DNA of 64,000 nucleotides from Mangrovimonas yunxiaonensis (GTDB lineage: Bacteria; Bacteroidota; Bacteroidia; Flavobacteriales; Flavobacteriaceae). The position numbers and the translations under genes were made by a program. Position 1 is the first letter of the stretch. Each line of letters opens with the position of its first letter. Location of the stretch: positions 62,001 to 126,000 of the forward strand of contig NZ_JPFK01000007.1 in the NCBI RefSeq assembly GCF_000733475.1, written 5' to 3'. Below, one piece after another: positions 59,778 through 64,000 of this stretch. The notes below the pieces were generated by a model. That model saw only the letters and a program-made list of their open reading frames with translations, searched no databases and was not told the DNA's origin.

Positions 59778-60456
59778 AAATATTACAGACATTTTTTTCG
59801 ATTTGGACCATACGCTATGGGATTTTGATAAGAACTCCAAGCTAACGTTTGACAAGATTTTTAGAATGCATGACGTTCAAATCAATTTAGATGAGTTTAT
59901 TGAACATTATGAGCCTATAAACCTGCAGTATTGGAAACTGTACCGCGATGAAAAAATTGACAAGGCGTATTTGCGCTTTAATAGATTAAACGACACCTTT
60001 AAGCGTTTGGGCTTTAAGGCAGATAGCACTTTAACGCACAAGCTTTCGCAAGACTATATTTCCCATTTAACAACATTCAATCACCTTTTTAAAGATGTGT
60101 TTTATATTCTGGAATACCTTCAGGAAAACTATAGATTGCACGTTATAACCAATGGGTTTAACGAGGTGCAAAAACGGAAATTAAAAAATGCCAATATTGA
60201 TCATTTTTTCCATACCGTAACCGATTCGGAGTCGGTTGGGGTAAAAAAGCCCAATGCTAAAATTTTTAACTATGCGTTACAGCAAGCACAGGCAAAACCT
60301 AGCACCAGTATTATGATAGGTGATAATTTAGAAGCCGATATAGAAGGGGCTTTAAATGCTGGTATAGATGCCATTTGCTTTAACGTTCATAATGCAAAAA
60401 TAGATGGCAGTATAAAACAAATTACTCAGTTACACGAGTTGCAGCACTATCTATAA
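59767..60456 (+). CDS. yjjG: YjjG-family HAD noncanonical pyrimidine nucleotidase
   Basis: The 229-residue HAD phosphatase has motif I FFDLDHTLWDF with D12 and D14, the cap domain rich in Trp and Tyr, VITNGFNEVQKRKL as motif II, and MIGDNLEADIEGA as motif IV. The YjjG family hydrolyses nucleoside monophosphates such as 5-substituted dUMP. It is translated with the deacetylase gene (11 bp overlap). Confidence 0.92.
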   Translation: MKIKNITDIFFDLDHTLWDFDKNSKLTFDKIFRMHDVQINLDEFIEHYEPINLQYWKLYRDEKIDKAYLRFNRLNDTFKRLGFKADSTLTHKLSQDYISHLTTFNHLFKDVFYILEYLQENYRLHVITNGFNEVQKRKLKNANIDHFFHTVTDSESVGVKKPNAKIFNYALQQAQAKPSTSIMIGDNLEADIEGALNAGIDAICFNVHNAKIDGSIKQITQLHELQHYL

Positions 60457-60484
60457 ATCTACTATATTTACAAAAAAAACACCT

Positions 60485-61249
60485 ATGAGAAAGCACTTTT
60501 TATTAGCCATAGCCTTATTTGTGATAACGACTGTTACGTATTCGCAGGCCAGTATGAACGCCTACAAATATGTGGTTGTTGAGAGCAAGTTTGACTTTTT
60601 AAACGAAGCCGATGCATACCAGCTTAATTCGTTGGCCAAATTTTTATTTGAAAAGTATGGGTTTCATGCTGTAATGTCTGGCGCAATAATCCCTGAGGAT
60701 TTAGCAAAAAATAATTGTTTAGGTATGACCTCTAAGGTTACAAAAGAACGCAGTCTTTTAAAGACCAAGCTAAAGGTCGAGCTTAGAGATTGCCATGGCC
60801 GGTTGTTGTTTACCAAGACAGGAACGAGTTCGGAGAAAGCCTATAAGGTTGCCTATAATTTGGCATTACGCGAGGCTTTTACGTCTTTCGAGGATGTACA
60901 TTATGCTTATAAACCAACCCCCGATAGTTTAGAAGCAAAAGACGCACCACAGAAAACCGTTTCGGCACCTGCAGATGTGGCCGGTGTTACAGCAGTAGCA
61001 GCTGCAAAAGCACAACCTGCTGCAGAAGTAAACTTAGGAGAACTGTATGCTCAGGAAATTGCGGGAGGCTATCAATTGGTCGATAAAACGCCAGCTGTTG
61101 TTATGGTTTTATTGGCTACGCCAAAGTCCGATGTGTTTATGGTAGACGGCAAAAACGCCATCGTTTACAAGGCAGAGGATGGCACATGGGTTTTATCGGA
61201 GAAAATTAACGACCAAACAAAAACAACCACCCTACAGATTAAGTTTTAA
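60485..61249 (+). CDS. Exported protein of unknown function
   Basis: The 254-residue protein has a signal peptide (1-20, ending TYSQA). An N-terminal alpha/beta domain (about 25-150, with YKYVVVESKFDFLNEADAY) is joined by an Ala/Pro-rich linker (about 160-187) to a C-terminal beta domain (about 190-254). I recognise no family beyond similar proteins in flavobacteria. A -7-like TATATTTA lies at 60463-60470. It ends tail to tail with rarA. Confidence 0.75.
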   Translation: MRKHFLLAIALFVITTVTYSQASMNAYKYVVVESKFDFLNEADAYQLNSLAKFLFEKYGFHAVMSGAIIPEDLAKNNCLGMTSKVTKERSLLKTKLKVELRDCHGRLLFTKTGTSSEKAYKVAYNLALREAFTSFEDVHYAYKPTPDSLEAKDAPQKTVSAPADVAGVTAVAAAKAQPAAEVNLGELYAQEIAGGYQLVDKTPAVVMVLLATPKSDVFMVDGKNAIVYKAEDGTWVLSEKINDQTKTTTLQIKF

Positions 61250-62523
61250 TAACCGTATTTCGTTTTCCAACGCTGTTTTAAAAAATCTTTTTGGGCATTT
61301 TCTCGGGCATTGTTACCAGGTGTGTAAAGGGTTGTACCCTTTATTTCCTCTGGAAGAAATTCTTGGGGCGCAAAATTATTATCGTAGTTGTGGGCGTATT
61401 TGTAGTTATCGCCATACCCTAAGTCCTTCATTAATTTGGTTGGGGCATTTCTAATGTCGAGGGGTACACTTAAATCTCCCGTTTGTTTCACTAAGGCCTG
61501 AGCGGTATTAATGGCTTGGTATGCCGCATTGCTTTTTGGTGAACAAGCCAAATAGGTGGCGCACTGGCTTAAGATAATTCTAGACTCTGGGTTTCCAATG
61601 GCTGTAACAGCCTGAAAGGTGTTATTGGCTATCACCAAAGCAGTGGGGTTGGCATTGCCGATGTCTTCGCTGGCGAGAATTAATAACCGTCTGGCAATAA
61701 ATTTAACATCTTCGCCACCTTCAATCATTCTGGCCAGCCAATAGACTGCAGCATTGGGGTCGCTGCCTCGTATGGATTTTATAAAAGCCGAAATAATGTC
61801 GTAATGTTGCTCGCCAGTTTTATCGTACCTAGCAGTATTGTTTTGAACTTTGTCTAAAACCAAACGATTGGTAACAACAATCTCTTCCGATGTTTCGGAA
61901 ACCACAATCAATTCAAAAATATTTAACAACTTTCTGGCATCTCCACCAGAGAGGCGTAAAAGGGCGTCGGTTTCTTTAAGGACGATGTTTTTTTTAGATA
62001 GTTGTTCATCTTTTTCCAGAGCGCGGTTTAAAAGGGCGATGAGATCGGTTTTTTCAAATGCATTTAAGATATATACCTGGCAACGGGACAATAGCGCGGG
62101 GATAACTTCAAAGCTAGGGTTTTCGGTGGTGGCGCCAATTAAGGTCACCCAACCTTTCTCTACGGCCTGTAAAAGGGAATCTTGTTGCGATTTGCTAAAT
62201 CTATGAATCTCGTCAATAAACAGAATGGGGTTTTTGGTTGTAAACAGGCCCCCGCTTTGTTTGGCTTTCTCAATAACCTCTCTAATGTCTTTAACCCCAG
62301 AGTTTATAGCACTAAGCGTATAAAAAGGCCTGTTAGAGTGCTCGGCAATAATGTTGGCCAACGTGGTTTTTCCAGTACCCGGTGGGCCCCATAATATCAT
62401 TGAAGGAATAATGCCTTGGTTGATATGTTTGGTTAAAATACCATTTTTCCCTACCAAATGATCCTGACTAACATAGTCTGTTAAGGATTTAGGACGTAAT
62501 CGTTCTGCCAGCGGTGCGTTCAT
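61246..62523 (-). CDS. rarA: Replication-associated recombination protein A
   Basis: The 425-residue AAA+ ATPase (also MgsA) has Walker [11 protein letters not shown] (45-54), Walker [12 protein letters not shown], and the C-terminal tetramerisation region with [14 protein letters not shown]. It acts at stalled replication forks. The start is ATG 62523, which gives the family length; the in-frame upstream ATG at 62541 adds six residues. A TATTTTTA box (62535-62528, minus strand) ends 4 bases before this ATG. Confidence 0.96.
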   Translation of the reverse strand: MNAPLAERLRPKSLTDYVSQDHLVGKNGILTKHINQGIIPSMILWGPPGTGKTTLANIIAEHSNRPFYTLSAINSGVKDIREVIEKAKQSGGLFTTKNPILFIDEIHRFSKSQQDSLLQAVEKGWVTLIGATTENPSFEVIPALLSRCQVYILNAFEKTDLIALLNRALEKDEQLSKKNIVLKETDALLRLSGGDARKLLNIFELIVVSETSEEIVVTNRLVLDKVQNNTARYDKTGEQHYDIISAFIKSIRGSDPNAAVYWLARMIEGGEDVKFIARRLLILASEDIGNANPTALVIANNTFQAVTAIGNPESRIILSQCATYLACSPKSNAAYQAINTAQALVKQTGDLSVPLDIRNAPTKLMKDLGYGDNYKYAHNYDNNFAPQEFLPEEIKGTTLYTPGNNARENAQKDFLKQRWKTKYGY

Positions 62524-62527
62524 GTTG

Positions 62528-62535
62528 TAAAAATA
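62528..62535 (-). promoter_or_regulatory. Predicted -7 box (TATTTTTA) for rarA
   Basis: One mismatch to TAnnTTTG on the minus strand, placed so that the mRNA start would coincide with ATG 62523. Confidence 0.4.
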
Positions 62536-62624
62536 CAGCAAATTCGCAGGAATTGAAAACTAAAACCGACTGACAATTTATCATTATTTGTTATATTGGA
62601 TTGCCTTTTGTTAAGGCTATAGGT

Positions 62625-63362
62625 ATGAGTCGAGATGAAACATTAAAGTTTACCAACGGGGTTGTTGTATTTCCCATGCTGTTTGTGTTAATCATATGGG
62701 TGGTATTTTGGATTGAAATACGCTTTGGCGTGGATTTTACGACCTTGGGTATATACCCGCAGCGCATTTCGGGTTTAAAAGGCATTTTGTTTAGCCCATT
62801 TATACATTCCAACATCACACACTTGTACCATAATACCCTACCGCTTTTTATATTATCGGCAGCACTGTTTTATTTTTATAGAGATATTGCTTGGAAGGTC
62901 ATTCTTCTTGGAATCCTGTTTTCTGGGGCAATCACTTGGAGCATTGGGAGACCTTCTTACCATATTGGGGCAAGTGGGCTTATTTATGTTTTGGCTAGTT
63001 TTACTTTTTTTAAAGGTGTTTTTGCTAAGTATTACCGGTTAATAGCCTTATCGTTATTAGTTGTGTTTCTTTATGGGAGCATGCTTTGGTATGTTTTTCC
63101 TGTGAAAGAGAACATGTCGTGGGAAGGCCATTTAGCAGGTTTGTTGGTAGGTGTAGTTTTTGCATTGGTATTTAAAAAGCACATTCCAGCTCCAAAAAAA
63201 TACGCTTGGGAAGAGGCGCACTTTAATGAAGAAGATGATCCCTTTTTAAAGCATTTTGATAAAGACGGGAATTTTATTGAGGAGCTGCCAGAAGAAGATG
63301 ATGGGGCAGTAGAAAGCGCCCCTCCTAAAATAAATTACATTTATAAAGAAGACAAGGATTAA
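62625..63362 (+). CDS. Rhomboid family intramembrane serine protease
   Basis: The 245-residue protein has six or so membrane helices, the catalytic Ser117 in GASGLIYV and His169 in WEGHLAGL, and the oxyanion region HSNITHLYHNTLPL (61-74). It cuts substrates within the membrane. The start is ATG 62625; a TTG eight codons upstream is less likely. The C-terminal tail (about 185-245) is acidic and cytosolic. It ends tail to tail with rlmB. Confidence 0.93.
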   Translation: MSRDETLKFTNGVVVFPMLFVLIIWVVFWIEIRFGVDFTTLGIYPQRISGLKGILFSPFIHSNITHLYHNTLPLFILSAALFYFYRDIAWKVILLGILFSGAITWSIGRPSYHIGASGLIYVLASFTFFKGVFAKYYRLIALSLLVVFLYGSMLWYVFPVKENMSWEGHLAGLLVGVVFALVFKKHIPAPKKYAWEEAHFNEEDDPFLKHFDKDGNFIEELPEEDDGAVESAPPKINYIYKEDKD

Positions 63363-64000
63363 CGCCTTTGTCTAACCACTTCGTACAAAAAGGCCCCACA
63401 CGCTACAGAGACATTTAAGGATGCGATCTCGCCAAGCAGAGGGAGTTTTGCTTTTTCATCTACAGCTTTTAAAACAGAAGGCGATATGCCTTTTCCTTCG
63501 GCTCCCATAATAAGGGCACAAGGCGTATTAAAGCTAACATCGTAAAGGGTGTTGTCTGTCTTTTCTGTAGCTGCTATAACCTTAATACCCGAAGCTTGAA
63601 GGTGGAATACGGCATCTTTAATATGATCAACTTTACAAATAGGAACTTTAAACACTGCGCCGGCACTGGTTTTAATGGTATCGGCATTTACTGGAGCGCC
63701 GCCTTTTTTTTGAATGATTATGCCATGCACTCCGGTACATTCGGCGGTTCTAATAATGGCGCCAAAGTTGCGAACGTCGCTAAGTTGGTCTAGAAGCAAA
63801 AATAGGGGGGTAGCACCAGATTCGATTACCTGCAATACCAAACTGTCTAGATCGTGAAAATCTATAGGGGAAATTTGAGCGACCACTCCTTGGTGGTTTT
63901 TTTGTGTTAAGCGGTTAAGTTTTTCTAAAGGAACAACGTTGTAGGTAATGTTCTCTTTTTTGATTAATTGGTTAAGCTCTTTAAAAAGTTCGCCCTGTAA
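63359..64000 (-). CDS. rlmB: 23S rRNA 2'-O-methyltransferase RlmB (TrmH family), C-terminal part
   Basis: The frame stays open to the right edge, so the N-terminus lies outside; 213 codons are visible. The N-terminal substrate-binding domain ends with NRLTQKNHQGVVAQ, and the SPOUT domain has LLLDQLSDVRNFGAIIRTA, ALIMGAEGKGIS and LNVSVACGAFLYEVVRQ, which form the knotted SAM site. It methylates G2251 of 23S rRNA. A GTG inside the frame at 63886 is not the true start. Confidence 0.93.
   Translation of the reverse strand, partial: LQGELFKELNQLIKKENITYNVVPLEKLNRLTQKNHQGVVAQISPIDFHDLDSLVLQVIESGATPLFLLLDQLSDVRNFGAIIRTAECTGVHGIIIQKKGGAPVNADTIKTSAGAVFKVPICKVDHIKDAVFHLQASGIKVIAATEKTDNTLYDVSFNTPCALIMGAEGKGISPSVLKAVDEKAKLPLLGEIASLNVSVACGAFLYEVVRQRR

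Noticed and set aside
1-64000. CRISPR arrays, tRNA/rRNA genes, insertion sequences, prophage or toxin-antitoxin/defence genes
   Set aside because: No spaced direct repeats, no cloverleaf-like segments, no transposase or integrase motifs and no defence-type domains were found. The DRGH nuclease and RadC are ordinary chromosomal genes here.

Overview
The window reads as chromosomal DNA of a marine-type flavobacterium (Bacteroidota, Flavobacteriia, probably Flavobacteriaceae). The evidence is low GC, dense genes with many 1-18 bp overlaps, A-rich start regions instead of Shine-Dalgarno sites, and repeated Bacteroidota-type -7 boxes (TAnnTTTG). Lineage-typical genes point the same way: a fused HPRT/adenylate kinase, a DUF6702 + M1 peptidase pair, a large alpha-2-macroglobulin protein carrying a TonB plug domain, DUF1573 and DUF4136 proteins, and a Cys-less 'zinc ribbon' protein beside Nif3. 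Nearly everything is housekeeping or conserved accessory content. I see no rRNA, tRNA, insertion sequence, prophage, CRISPR array or recognisable defence island.

Layout. 1-3.7 kb: 5' end of dipeptidase E (leaving the window), DUF6702 lipid/membrane-anchored protein, secreted M1 aminopeptidase, TatA. 3.85-12.3 kb: one long minus-strand operon for kynurenine catabolism, kynU-kmo-nbaF-nbaE-SDR-nbaC-nbaD followed by a translationally coupled O-methyltransferase and thioredoxin-like protein. It takes kynurenine through 3-hydroxykynurenine, 3-hydroxyanthranilate, ACMS and aminomuconate semialdehyde to 2-aminomuconate and its deamination product. The later meta-cleavage genes are absent, and the SDR has lost the YxxxK catalytic pair. 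The middle gaps of this operon hold several small palindromic or GC-rich repeats. 12.4-19.3 kb: methyltransferase, MsrA, Cys-less zinc-ribbon protein, Nif3, LpxK, TPR hybrid histidine kinase. 19.3-28.8 kb: GAPDH-lipA, an ECF sigma with a GT2 glycosyltransferase, an ECF sigma/anti-sigma pair, MurB with an aminotransferase, a two-motif aspartic protease with PDZ, DUF1573. 28.9-37.9 kb: ValS with a secreted DRGH nuclease, then GT2-methyltransferase-KASIII, then GcvP. 38-43.5 kb: UbiA-like membrane protein, a third ECF sigma with a small partner, M3 peptidase, PurE/PurK. 43.7-48 kb: HPRT-Adk fusion, Obg, K+ channel, DUF4136 lipoprotein, SDR. 48-54.3 kb: the 2086-residue alpha-2-macroglobulin protein. 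54.4-64 kb: TPR protein, Mpl, PaiB-like and DUF1569 proteins, RadC, polysaccharide-deacetylase-like protein, YjjG-type HAD phosphatase, unknown secreted protein, RarA, rhomboid protease, RlmB (leaving the window).

Most interesting items: the catalytically atypical SDR inside the kynurenine operon; repeat families packed into that operon's gaps; a candidate small RNA between purE and the M3 peptidase; a set of promoters whose predicted +1 falls on the start codon (possible leaderless mRNAs); the TonB plug inserted in an AT-richer stretch of the macroglobulin gene; and the HPRT-Adk fusion with a possible internal start. No clear new multi-gene system is evident. The kynurenine operon with its odd SDR and tail genes is the best candidate for undescribed biochemistry.
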